32,063 bases of DNA from Halomonas daqiaonensis (GTDB lineage Bacteria; Pseudomonadota; Gammaproteobacteria; Pseudomonadales; Halomonadaceae), in contig NZ_FOBC01000030.1 of the NCBI RefSeq assembly GCF_900109725.1, forward strand, positions 1-32,063, read 5' to 3'. Under the pieces are notes generated by a model. It was not told where the DNA came from. It did no database searches and was given only the letters and a program-made list of their open reading frames with translations. A program made the translations under genes and the position numbers. Positions within the stretch are counted from its first letter, which is position 1, and each line of letters starts with the position of its first letter. Below, in pieces: positions 16,543-24,073 of this stretch.

Positions 16543-16760
16543 ATGAAAACCAGACACGTCACCCTCAACCCCCAAGCATCCCTCTCGCTGCGCCTGTTCG
16601 CCGGGTTGATCGAGGAGGGGCGGCGCTGATGGGCGTTTCGCTTTTCACCGATGACCCCGGCACCCTGCGTCGCGAGCATGATATCCAATCGGAACGGTTA
16701 ACGTTGCTGCCCAAGCGCGCCAGCCGTCAGCAGCAAGAGCCCAATTACGATGACTTCTAG
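16543..16760 (+). pseudogene. HipB-like antitoxin gene with its HTH deleted
   Basis: The first 28 codons read MKTRHVTLNPQASLSLRLFA and GLIEEGRR, then hit TGA at 16627-16629. Overlapping this stop, another frame reads LMGVSLFTDDPGTLRREHDI and ends EPNYDDF at 16760. The two parts are the beginning and end of one XRE-type HipB antitoxin, as found before HipA genes of the VWLPGATEPVVAG type. The middle, holding the helix-turn-helix, has been lost with a change of frame. The end overlaps the hipA start. The inference rests on recalled family sequence; a search with the joined peptide would settle it. Confidence 0.65.
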
Positions 16761-16934
16761 CCAAAGCGCCTATGTCTGGATTTGGCTGCCCAGCCAGACG
16801 TCCCTCTCTGAAGCAGGCCATTCAACACGGTATCGGCCGCGGAGCGACTCGGCCTGAGCCTGGCGCAAGCCAGGGAGATAATCGACCACCAACTTGCCAC
16901 GGTCCGGGAACAATGGGGGGCCGTGGTGATTTGA
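16750..16934 (+). pseudogene. HipA toxin remnant with a large internal deletion
   Basis: From ATG 16750 the product starts MTSSQSAYVWIWLPSQTS, the opening of HipA kinases (usually VWLPGATEPVVAG...), but stops near 16857. A second frame reads PFNTVSAAERLGLSLAQ and AREIIDHQLATVREQWGAV up to TGA at 16932-16934, which looks like a HipA C-terminal helical end. The whole kinase core of a normal protein of about 430 residues is missing. Together with the broken hipB this is a dead persistence-type TA pair. The ATG overlaps the hipB tail, the original operon layout. Confidence 0.6.
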
Positions 16935-17053
16935 AGCTCCCGTTCCGGGTTAAGCAATACGTTACCCACTGGCGTCCAGCTCAGGCTGGTGAACTGCCAC
17001 TTGATGACTGCGTCTATAGCTTCCTCATCAGCAATTTCATCCGCTCTTTTCAT
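16757..17053 (-). CDS. Small hypothetical protein, probably truncated
   Basis: An open frame of 98 codons starts at ATG 17053 with GGAGG nine bases upstream. Its first 40 residues (MKRADEIADEEAIDAVIKWQ, then FTSLSWTPVGNVLLNPEREL) look like real protein. The rest reads antisense through the hipA remnant and is low-quality Arg/Ser-rich sequence. The true gene probably lost its 3' end when the hipA region was deleted. I do not recognise the family. Only the first 120 bases on the minus strand should be taken seriously. Confidence 0.35.
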   Translation of the reverse strand: MKRADEIADEEAIDAVIKWQFTSLSWTPVGNVLLNPERELQITTAPHCSRTVASWWSIISLACARLRPSRSAADTVLNGLLQRGTSGWAAKSRHRRFG

Positions 17054-17213
17054 GGGGTAGCGCCTCCACTAGACTAGCCTTGGCGATAAGTCAATGGGCA
17101 CAGACTTCCCGCGCTCCCATCAGAAAGGTCAGATCTTTGTCCATTTATCCATCACATCTGGCAATTCTCGCATGCATTTCAGGCTCGGCGATAATGTCAG
17201 GAAAAAGGAATGA

Positions 17214-17702
17214 TCATTCTTTAATCGCGTCTCGAATTCCGTCATCAATCCGAGCCAAATCTGTTTGAATTTCAGACACGAGATCACTATAGCTGCGACT
17301 GTCTGGCTGCAATTCTTTCAAGCGTGCAACCTTCCCCTCCTTCTGCTCCATTAGGGCATATAATACAACTCGAAATGATGACAAATTCTGTTCGACTTCA
17401 GCTAGCTTCCGGGTTAACTCTTTAGCTTCATCCCTGAGACTCTCAATAGTCTCTTCACGCATACTGATTTCCCCCTGAAGCTCCATGACCTTATTAGAAT
17501 CTTTCCAAACTTCAGTGCCAAAACCGAAAACGCTCAGTGCCAGGGAAAAGCCCATAAATACGTAAATGGAATTCAGGATCGGCTTTCTTGGCTTGGACTG
17601 CCTCTGCTCCTCGCGGAGGAGAAGATATGCCAATATGGCAAGAATACAGCCTAGACCGATCGCACCGTAGCTAAGCAATTCGACGAAATTAAGCGTCTCC
17701 AT
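17214..17702 (-). CDS. Membrane protein with long coiled coil
   Basis: A 162-residue protein not assigned to a family. It has two membrane helices, residues about 8-29 (LLSYGAIGLGCILAILAYLL) and about 44-64 (IYVFMGFSLALSVFGFG), separated by a short basic loop. Residues 68-140 form a coiled coil rich in Glu, Leu and Lys (ELQGEISMREETIESLRDEA onward). The C-terminus is polar. A ribosome site AGAGG lies eight bases before ATG 17702. Base composition is clearly lower in GC than recBCD, suggesting separate acquisition. Both termini probably face the same side of the membrane. Similar small proteins occur next to phage-defence and TA genes, but nothing here fixes a role. Confidence 0.6.
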   Translation of the reverse strand: METLNFVELLSYGAIGLGCILAILAYLLLREEQRQSKPRKPILNSIYVFMGFSLALSVFGFGTEVWKDSNKVMELQGEISMREETIESLRDEAKELTRKLAEVEQNLSSFRVVLYALMEQKEGKVARLKELQPDSRSYSDLVSEIQTDLARIDDGIRDAIKE

Positions 17703-17771
17703 GCGATCCTCTGATTAGTAGAATCAGTACAGAACGGTGATTAGACCGCCCATCTCGTGACTGGAAGAACC

Positions 17772-17993
17772 CTACTGCACGTTTTTTCGGATTATGCCAG
17801 ACACCATTTGCGCTTTAGCTGACTTAACATCAGCAATATCAAGTGTAGCTCGTCCTATACGCCGTGAAGCTTTTGTCATGAATGCGCGCAGTCGGGTTGC
17901 TGCTGGATCCAGATCGGCGTCGGGGTGATCGTATTCGGTGGCACTACCTGAATAATGTGTCGGGCCGAAACAAAAGACTATACGGCTGATGGG
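17772..17993 (-). pseudogene. Start-less reading frame, possible gene remnant
   Basis: The minus strand is open for 73 codons with protein-like content: ISRIVFCFGPTHYSGSATEY, then DHPDADLDPAATRLRAFMTK and DVKSAKAQMVSGIIRKNVQ before TAG at 17772-17774. There is no start codon before an in-frame stop at 17994, except an internal ATG that would give only 37 residues. It is either a 3' gene fragment or chance. I do not recognise it. The remainder of 17703-18147 shows nothing else. Confidence 0.25.
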
Positions 17994-18147
17994 TCAACCA
18001 AGAGTGGGAGAAGCCCAGGAGGCGGCGGCGAGCCGACCGATCGCGATATCGCCCTGGTTTATGCGGCATCAACTTCCTTGCCTCTCCCAGAGCAAGGTGT
18101 CATCGTCGGTCGGAAACGATAGCGGTGCCTGACCAGGAGCATGATGC

Positions 18148-18402
18148 GTGAACCCCGAGGATCTGGAAAAGCTTGTCAGCCTGAAGATGCCCTACGGCAA
18201 GTACGCTGGCAGGCTGATCGCCGACCTGCCCGGCCCCTATCTCAACTGGTTCGCTCGCGAGGGCTTTCCGCCCGGCGAGATCGGCCAGCTCCTGCACCTG
18301 ATGCATGAGATCGACCACAATGGGCTGAGCCCACTGCTTGATCCGTTACGACAGGATCGAGCTGAGCTTGTTCATGGTATGTCCAAGGCACCAAGGTTCT
18401 AG
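18148..18402 (+). CDS. DUF3820 family protein
   Basis: An 84-residue protein with the family signature MPYGKYAGRLIADLPGPYLN, then WFAREGFPPGEIGQLL and HEIDHNGL. DUF3820 proteins are small; I recall them being described as putative quorum-sensing-regulated factors, and also that a related fold occurs as a nucleic-acid-associated domain beside exonuclease or DNA-repair proteins. The role is unproven. The start is GTG at 18148 with GGAG eight bases upstream; the ATG at 18144 is in another frame. The conserved part ends near LLDPLRQ, and the last 15 residues may be variable. It is followed directly by decayed sequence, so it appears to be a lone gene. Confidence 0.82.
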   Translation: MNPEDLEKLVSLKMPYGKYAGRLIADLPGPYLNWFAREGFPPGEIGQLLHLMHEIDHNGLSPLLDPLRQDRAELVHGMSKAPRF

Positions 18403-18506
18403 GCTGAAAAGAGACCTTCCGGCACAGAGCTCAAGGAGGCGCCATGCCTATGACCCGCGCGAAATCCTTCAGTCCCGTTCTGGAGCGCTTACACCTGGCG
18501 TGAGAC

Positions 18507-18584
18507 CTGCTGATCATCGTGCTGGTGATCACCAACCCGACCCTCAGCCGGGAACGGGTCTACACCGACATCACCCGTCGGTGA
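18507..18584 (+). pseudogene. Helicase motif VI scrap (RecD/UvrD type)
   Basis: The frame reads VITNPTLSRERVYTDITRR and stops. It resembles the end of the RecD motif region at 10825-10880 (NPILTRELIYTGITRAR). No other helicase motif is nearby. It is probably the last trace of a RecD-like helicase gene, not a functional ORF. Confidence 0.4.
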
Positions 18585-18591
18585 GCAGGTA

Positions 18592-18621
18592 TTGACAACC
18601 GCGTATATCATGAAAATATAC
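18592..18621 (+). promoter_or_regulatory. brnTA promoter with a palindromic operator
   Basis: TTGACA at 18592-18597 is a perfect -35 box. An A/T-rich -10 (TATACA or ATATAC, 18616-18622) follows at 18-19 bases. GTATAT (18603-18608) and ATATAC (18616-18621) are inverse repeats around seven bases, overlapping the -10. A BrnA dimer binding there would block transcription. The brnT ATG is only five bases further, so the transcript may be leaderless. Confidence 0.5.
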
Positions 18622-18625
18622 ATTT

Positions 18626-18936
18626 ATGGTCAACTGGGCACGAGTAACTGGCTTTGACTGGGACGAGTGCAACTCCCGCAAGAGCAAGGAGAAGTACGAT
18701 GTCAGCCAGCCCGAAGCGGAATCGATCTTCTTCAATGAGCCGCTTCTGATTCTGGAAGACGCCAGGCATAGCCAGGCCGAAGCCCGTTTCCATGCCCTTG
18801 GTGAAACGGATGATGCGAGGCAGTTGTATATCACGTTCACGTTGAGACAGGACGGTACCTGATACGTGCGATTTCCGCTCCCGCCATGCTCCGTAAGGAG
18901 AGGGCCATTTATGAGGAAGCAAAGAAAGACGCCTGA
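18626..18936 (+). pseudogene. brnT: BrnT-like toxin gene, frameshifted near its end
   Basis: BrnT toxins are RelE-fold RNases that stop translation. From ATG 18626 the frame reads FDWDECNSRKSKEKYDVS (the usual F-x-WDE-x-K start), then FNEPLLILEDARHSQAEARF and LYITFTLRQDGT, and stops at 18862 after 78 residues. In the +1 frame the DNA continues LIRAISAPAMLRKERAIYEE up to TGA at 18936, which is the conserved BrnT C-terminus with the R-KER-x-x-YE residues. One base has been lost near 18857-18860. The truncated toxin lacks residues needed for activity. The original end overlaps brnA by 26 bases, as in other brnTA operons. Translational slippage or a sequencing error are alternatives. Confidence 0.8.
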
Positions 18937-19186
18937 ATTCAAGAGCGAAGCCGAAGAACGGGAGTTCCGGGAAACACACGACTCATCCGACTACGTGAAG
19001 TGGAACCGGGCACAACTCGCCTCTTTTCCGAAACTGAAACCATCGACGAAAACCATCGCGCTTCGTCTACCTGAAGCCCTGCTCGACCGTATCAAGATCG
19101 AGGCCAACAAGCACGACATGCCCTATCAATCCCTGATAAAAGCCTGGCTCGCGGATGATGTCGGTGACAGCCGCCGGACCGGGTGA
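18911..19186 (+). CDS. brnA: BrnA-family antitoxin, second copy
   Basis: A 91-residue ribbon-helix-helix antitoxin. The N-terminal part (KSEAEEREFRETHDSSDYVKW) binds the toxin; the DNA-binding part is TKTIALRLPEALLDRIKIEA then MPYQSLIKAWLADD. AAGGAGAGGGC precedes ATG 18911, which lies inside the original brnT reading frame. The gene appears intact and its operator is probably the palindrome at 18603-18621. It is paralogous with the orphan at 12340-12615; the similarity covers both the gene and the preceding brnT end. With the toxin broken it may now be only a repressor. Confidence 0.88.
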   Translation: MRKQRKTPEFKSEAEEREFRETHDSSDYVKWNRAQLASFPKLKPSTKTIALRLPEALLDRIKIEANKHDMPYQSLIKAWLADDVGDSRRTG

Positions 19187-19258
19187 ATCTGTGACCATAG
19201 AAGTGACACAGTTGAGGGGATTGAAAAATACAAGAAATAGCTGCCGTCCCAAGAAGAA

Positions 19259-19275
19259 CCGATAGCAGCTATCGG
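19259..19275 (+). terminator. Perfect hairpin downstream of brnTA
   Basis: CCGATAG and CTATCGG are exact inverse repeats around a CAG loop, 72 bases after the brnA stop. There is no T-run, so it is a weak terminator at best. It could also be part of the attC-like block that follows. Confidence 0.4.
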
Positions 19276-19312
19276 CCAGAAGCAGACATTGAGATAATGC
19301 TGATATAATGCC

Positions 19313-19369
19313 GCCATCACCGGTGACGAAGCCGGAGAGAAGCGGAGGCTTTGGTATCCGGTGCATGGC
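19313..19369 (+). repeat. Imperfect long hairpin after the second brnA
   Basis: Three stem blocks pair in order: GCCAT with ATGGC, ACCGG with CCGGT, and AAGCC with GGCTT, separated by small unmatched bulges. The loop holds GAGAAGCGGA. The segment follows a CCAGAAGCAGAC stretch also seen (with one change) after the first brnA. The bulged architecture resembles an integron attC site, though the outer core sites (near 19305 and 19377) are poor. Confidence 0.35.
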
Positions 19370-19455
19370 TTGATTATTAGACATTTACCGGAATTTCAGC
19401 TGTTTCTTACTCAGCCACACCCGAATGATCAGGCTGTGGCTTCCCCGACACATGT

Positions 19456-21258
19456 TTAATCTTTCAGCCATCCGGCCCAGGCCATAAAGTCAGACGTCGA
19501 CATCGGCTTGGCGTAATAAAAACCTTGGGCATAGCGGTAGTTGAAAGTGCGCAAATAGGCCTCCTGGGTGGCAGTCTCAACACCCTCGCCAAGAGCATCA
19601 ATCTTGAGGTGATGGCTCAATTGCGACAGGCTTGCTACAACACCTGCGCCGCGCCCGTCGGGTGTCTGCCAGAGAAAGACTTTATCGACCTTAATGAGGT
19701 TGAACGGCATATCGATCAGCCGCCCTAGCGACGAATAGCCAGTACCGAAGTCGTCCAGAGCCAGAGAGAAGCCAGCGGCCACAAGCTCGTCTATGATTTG
19801 GCTGACCTCGAAGAGGTCGACTTCCAGCGCATTCTCTGTAATTTCGAGCTTTACGCAAGCCGGGGCCACGCCGATCGCTTGCGTGATCGCGATAAATCGG
19901 TCGGCAAGGTCTGGATTGAGAAGCTGAGTAGGGGCGACATTGACCGAAACCCAAAATGTCTCGTTACCCGGTAGTTCCTGCCAGCGTCGCAACTGTAAGC
20001 AGGCTTCCTCGAAAACCTGCCCGCCAAGCTCATCCATAAGCCCCAGCTCATCGGCCAAGGGAATGAATTGATCCGGCCCGATAGGGGCCTGACCGTCAGG
20101 CAAAGGCCAGCGCAACAACGCCTCAGCCCCTACCATTTCTCCGCTTTTCAGGTCAATAACGGGTTGATAAAAGAGCACTAACGTCCTTTCGGAGACAGCG
20201 CGTTGCAGATCACCCTCAAGCATGATCTTCCGGCGCTTTGCCTCCTTGATGCTGTGATCTGCCCAGCGGATAGGGTCCGCGTCCGTATTGCCGGCACCGT
20301 CAGCAAGCTCTTCGGCAAGAAGCGCAAGCTCACGGGCGTGGCGACCATCGGTCGGTGCACGGGCGATCCCGGCACTGACCTCGACTCGGACGATTTCACC
20401 GGCTACTTCGAAATCTTCTTCTGTGACAGCAGCGACGAAAGAGCGTGCTCGCGTCATTAAATGATGATCCGAGTCGCTTGCCCCATCCGCATCTGCATCT
20501 GCATCCGCATCCGCATCCGCATCCGCATCCGCATCCGCATCCGAGGAGACAATCACCGCAAAAGTGTGCTCGTGGGAACGGGCAAGCGATTCACTCAACT
20601 CAAGTCGGTGACTGAGGCGTTTAGCAATATCACTCAAGAGCTGGTTGACGACTTCAACACCGAAGGCCTGATCAATTCGATCCAGGCGCCTGAACTGCAA
20701 CGACACTAGTCCGGTTACCGATTGAGACGCGGCCGTCTCGTCAATGAGGCGCTGCAGCCGCAGCAGCATGCGCTGATGATTCAAGGCGCCCGTGACCGGA
20801 TCGTGGTTGGAGCCAGTGGCATTCAGGAGTGCACTCAATCGCCGGGTTTGGCCTTCCAGCCGGTACTGGCTCGGATCTGAGTCCGTTATCTCTTGCTGCA
20901 CGGAAAAGAAATAATCATGGCCTTCACCATCATGACGCAAACGCGTAATGGTCCACTCCACCAGATACGGTGTTCCATCCTTCCGGTAATTCCAGGCGCG
21001 GCCCTCAAAGGAATCGCCAGCAAGCAAGTTTTCCTTGAGCCGGTTCAAGACCGCGCGATTCGTGTCAGGGCCCTGCAGAATGCGGGGCGTGGATCCTAGA
21101 ATTTCCCTCCGGGTATAGCCCGTCATGCGAGTAAAAGCATCATTGACATACACGAACACCGGCCCTGGTGATTCTAGCTCGCCAGTAGTAATGACTACCG
21201 AAAAGTCTGATTTCTCAATGACTATCTGCAGGAAAGGGGGTGTATCTGTGAGCTTCAT
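19456..21258 (-). CDS. PAS - degenerate GGDEF - EAL signalling protein
   Basis: A 600-residue protein expected to hydrolyse cyclic di-GMP. Residues 10-130 are a PAS/LOV-like domain (VYVNDAFTRMTGYTRREILG), but the flavin-binding Cys of LOV is absent (STPRILQG replaces NCRFLQG). Residues 150-335 are a GGDEF domain without its signature: SHEHT stands where GGDEF should be, followed by an Ala-Asp repeat. The EAL domain is complete: GAEALLRW near 375, ITENALEVD, LDDFGTGYSSL, IKVDKVF and GEGVET. I chose ATG 21258, with GAAGG before it, over the longer frame from 21288, which has no ribosome site. No membrane segment is visible, so it is cytoplasmic. It could counteract the diguanylate cyclase at 11100. 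Confidence 0.92.
   Translation of the reverse strand: MKLTDTPPFLQIVIEKSDFSVVITTGELESPGPVFVYVNDAFTRMTGYTRREILGSTPRILQGPDTNRAVLNRLKENLLAGDSFEGRAWNYRKDGTPYLVEWTITRLRHDGEGHDYFFSVQQEITDSDPSQYRLEGQTRRLSALLNATGSNHDPVTGALNHQRMLLRLQRLIDETAASQSVTGLVSLQFRRLDRIDQAFGVEVVNQLLSDIAKRLSHRLELSESLARSHEHTFAVIVSSDADADADADADADADADADGASDSDHHLMTRARSFVAAVTEEDFEVAGEIVRVEVSAGIARAPTDGRHARELALLAEELADGAGNTDADPIRWADHSIKEAKRRKIMLEGDLQRAVSERTLVLFYQPVIDLKSGEMVGAEALLRWPLPDGQAPIGPDQFIPLADELGLMDELGGQVFEEACLQLRRWQELPGNETFWVSVNVAPTQLLNPDLADRFIAITQAIGVAPACVKLEITENALEVDLFEVSQIIDELVAAGFSLALDDFGTGYSSLGRLIDMPFNLIKVDKVFLWQTPDGRGAGVVASLSQLSHHLKIDALGEGVETATQEAYLRTFNYRYAQGFYYAKPMSTSDFMAWAGWLKD
20485..20544 (-). repeat. Hexanucleotide tandem repeat encoding Ala-Asp
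   Basis: Nine full copies of ATCCGC (two as ATCTGC) plus a partial one run without interruption. On the coding strand they give an alternating Asp-Ala stretch of about 20 residues. Because the unit is six bases, changes in copy number keep the reading frame and only change linker length. The tract sits just after the degenerate GGDEF signature. Confidence 0.92.
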
Positions 21259-21471
21259 TGGCTTGACCTTCAAGGAAGTGACGACCATTTATTCGCTACT
21301 AATTAGACGGCGCGCTCCATGATTGAATGAACGTGCTGGCACTTCTCTCCGGCAAATGCAGCCTGCTAGATTCTCCCAAGCCTATAAGCTTTAGGGGTAT
21401 TAATTTTCATTAGTTCATATAGCCAAAATTTGCGCTCCTGTTGCATTTCTAAGAATTACCGCTTTGGGTCC

Positions 21472-21630
21472 AGGCTGTGTGAAAAAGCCTCGGCTCTCCT
21501 GACGATGGGGCTTGTACGCGAAATCTGGAGAAGATATTTGCCTTGCAACTGCCTCAGAATGCGCTAGAGAGCGTCATTTTTGATAAATTTTTGACCGCCT
21601 CCGAATGTTCCAAACGTTTTCACACAGCCT
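21472..21630. mobile_element. MITE-like element, 159 bp
   Basis: The ends are a perfect 14-bp inverted repeat: AGGCTGTGTGAAAA at 21472-21485 and its reverse complement at 21617-21630. The interior has no open frame of note. This is the structure of a non-autonomous element moved by a full-length IS with the same ends; GGCTGTGTGAAAA-type ends occur on several IS families, so I do not name one. A target duplication is not obvious (GGTC occurs on both sides). Confidence 0.7.
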
Positions 21631-22066
21631 TGGTCGAAAGCGGCCATAGAACACCGGCCATCCGTCGAGGCATGGCATAACCCCAACTCCAGACGAACAG
21701 CCTGTTTACCCATGAGGCGTCGGTAAGCCTCTCTGCCATGTCGCGCTCCCTGCTCCTTGGGCCAGCCCTGTTACCGAGCCGTTTCCTTGGGTAATGGGTC
21801 CAGCCTAATTCAGTCGGCTTAGGGTCGCCAGCGGAGAGTCGAGGTGGATGGCGCCCCACTATCGCTAGCGGCCAGCATCCCTGCCGGTCGCTGCTTTTGA
21901 ATGCCAGGAGGGGACGGTCGCTGAGTAGCGTCTCCGCGTCATGTTCTTTACCTACACCGAGTAGCTGAAAGACCCTTGCCCCGCCCGAGAAATGAACTCC
22001 TCACCCCACGACGAAGAAACGGTCTGGGTTTCCGCGCCCGGTCATGGACGCTTCGACCGACAAGGC
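21631..22066. other. Intergenic stretch without a gene
   Basis: No reading frame here has protein-like composition. An open minus frame at 21620-21859 begins in the MITE end and is rich in Arg and Trp; I regard it as chance. The last 70 bases are the 3' flank of the hydrolase gene. No terminator with a T-run was seen. Confidence 0.5.
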
Positions 22067-24073
22067 TCACAGATGGTCACGGGGGATCTCCTCGTTCCAG
22101 GTCCGGGAGAAGACCTGCTCGTCGCCTTCGTAGGCATCCAGGGTGGCGTTGAGATGAAAGTGGCTCGCCGTGCTGGTCATCACCGTGCGGGTGACGATCT
22201 CCACCCGCCAATCGCCGCGCTCGAACCTGCGCCGATTGATGACCTCGCCGCTCACCGTGGCGTAGTCGTCGTTGGCCTGGGCGTAACGCTCGGTGACGTC
22301 ATAGCCGAGCGTCAGGCCCAGGTCGTCGAGGCGCCAGCTGCCATCGTTGTCGATGATCCCGAGCGTGGCCTCGTTGGTGGCCAGGTTGAAAAGCACCGTC
22401 CACTCCCGGTGGGCCGGCACCAACAGGGTGATGGCCGGGCCGGCCGCCATGCGGGGCTCGCCGAGATCGGGCAGTGACCTGTCTGCGGCCCGTCGGGGAC
22501 GCTCCGGCAGGGTCAAGCGACAGCCCCGAGGATGGAGCGTCAACGTCGCCGGACACGGCGACGGCCAGGCCAGCGGCCAGTACGATGAGGAGATCGCCAC
22601 CCGAATGCGGTTGCCCGTGGGGAAGCACTGGGCGACGTGATTGAGGCGGATCTTGACCCGGTAGGTCTCGCCAGGCGTCAGCGGCTCGGGTCGGTCGTGG
22701 CCATGGCGATGACTGAGGTTGCAGAGCCCGTAGCTCACCAGGGTGACGGTGCCGTCGGGGCCGATGTCCGAGAGCCGCACGGCGACCATCGACTGGGGTT
22801 GGTCCGCCGACAGCTCGAGCTCGACGAAGGGCTCGCCGAGGATCTCGACATCCCGGGCCAGCGGCGGCGTATCGAAGCACAGCGAGCCGCCATCCTCCAG
22901 CCGCTGGTCGGTCGGAAGGTCGGTGCTCTCCGCATAGCTGCACCACTTCCCGGCGAAGAGCCCCACGCTCAGCGGGCTGCGGATCGACAAGGGAGGGCCC
23001 TCCGCGGGCTCCCCGGCGACCAGGCCTTCCCGGGACAACGCATAGACGCGTGGCCGCAGGCGGCGGCTGGGCCACTGGGTCTCGGCGACCCAGCGCCCGG
23101 GGCGGTCGTCACTGATCGGCGAGACACTGTCCTGCATCCAGGCGCGCAGCAGGGGCTCTCGATCCACGCCGTTGTCGTGATCCTTGAGCCAGCGATCCCA
23201 CCAGCGCAGGCACTCGCCGAGGAAGTCGATGGAGGGTCCCGGTCCCCCCAAGTGGGGATACTTGTGGTTCCAGGGCCCGACCAGCCCCTTGCGTGGCACC
23301 TTCAGGTGGTGGATCAGCCGGAACACCGTGTTGCAGTAGCCATCGGCCCAGCCGCTGACCGCGAACACCGGACAGCGGATCGCCGCGAAGTCCTCGCAGA
23401 CCGAAGCGTGGCGCCAGTAGGCATCCCGTCGCTGGTGGTCCAGCCAGGTCTTCAACCAGAGTCCGCTGTGCTCGAGCCGCCGCTGCCACAGCGCGCGCCA
23501 GCGCTCACCGACGATGGTCGGGTCCGGGGGGCAGGCGTTGTAGGAGAGCATCACCGAGGCCCAGGAGAGGTTGTCGGTGAGCAGGCAGCCGCCCATGTAA
23601 TGGACGTCATCGGTGTAGCGATCGTCCGAGGAGCAGACAGTGATCACGGCCTGCAGTTCGGGGGGTTGCAGGGCGGCGATCTGCAGGCCATTGAAGCCGC
23701 CCCAGGAGATGCCGATCATCCCGACTCGTCCGTTGCACCAGGGCTGGGCGGCGATCCAGCGGATCACTTCGACGCCGTCCTCCAGTTCCTGGGACAGGTA
23801 TTCGTCATGGAGCACGCCATCGGAGTCGCCGCTGCCGCGCAGGTCCACCCGGACCGCGGCATAGCCGTACCGGGCGAAGTGGCCGTGGATCTGGTTGTCC
23901 CGGGTCGCCCGGAAGTCCCGCTTGCGGTAGGGAATGTACTCGAGGACCGCGGGCACGCCGACCGACTCGGCACCCGCCGGCAACCAGAGCTTGGCCGCCA
24001 GCCGGGCGCCATCCGGCATGGGGATCCAGGCATTCTCGATGACCGTCACGTCGTCCTGCTGTGCATCCACCAT
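22067..24073 (-). CDS. CocE/NonD-family hydrolase (S15 type), copy 1
   Basis: A 668-residue alpha/beta hydrolase of the X-Pro dipeptidyl-peptidase S15 / cocaine esterase family, which cleaves esters or amides of alpha-amino acids and related substrates. The oxyanion and substrate region PYRKRD is near 49-53, the nucleophile Ser123 is in GISWGGF, Asp244 in GWADGY and His270 in GPWNHK complete the triad. The C-terminal jelly-roll domain (about 380-560) contains LSDIGPDGTVTLVSYGLCNL and PTGNRIRVAISSSYWPLAWP. No signal peptide is visible, so it is cytoplasmic. I chose ATG 24073, with AGGAGGAG six bases upstream, rather than the longer frame from 24103. It is divergent from, and clearly paralogous with, the gene at 26743; an IS splits their shared upstream region. 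Confidence 0.9.
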   Translation of the reverse strand: MVDAQQDDVTVIENAWIPMPDGARLAAKLWLPAGAESVGVPAVLEYIPYRKRDFRATRDNQIHGHFARYGYAAVRVDLRGSGDSDGVLHDEYLSQELEDGVEVIRWIAAQPWCNGRVGMIGISWGGFNGLQIAALQPPELQAVITVCSSDDRYTDDVHYMGGCLLTDNLSWASVMLSYNACPPDPTIVGERWRALWQRRLEHSGLWLKTWLDHQRRDAYWRHASVCEDFAAIRCPVFAVSGWADGYCNTVFRLIHHLKVPRKGLVGPWNHKYPHLGGPGPSIDFLGECLRWWDRWLKDHDNGVDREPLLRAWMQDSVSPISDDRPGRWVAETQWPSRRLRPRVYALSREGLVAGEPAEGPPLSIRSPLSVGLFAGKWCSYAESTDLPTDQRLEDGGSLCFDTPPLARDVEILGEPFVELELSADQPQSMVAVRLSDIGPDGTVTLVSYGLCNLSHRHGHDRPEPLTPGETYRVKIRLNHVAQCFPTGNRIRVAISSSYWPLAWPSPCPATLTLHPRGCRLTLPERPRRAADRSLPDLGEPRMAAGPAITLLVPAHREWTVLFNLATNEATLGIIDNDGSWRLDDLGLTLGYDVTERYAQANDDYATVSGEVINRRRFERGDWRVEIVTRTVMTSTASHFHLNATLDAYEGDEQVFSRTWNEEIPRDHL

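Noticed and set aside
17080..17268. Plus-strand frame of 62 codons
   Set aside because: It overlaps the end of the membrane protein gene, lacks a ribosome site and has no protein-like composition.
20461..20560. Hexanucleotide repeat considered as a CRISPR-like or iteron array
   Set aside because: Units are six bases without spacers and lie in frame in a coding region, so it is a simple sequence repeat.
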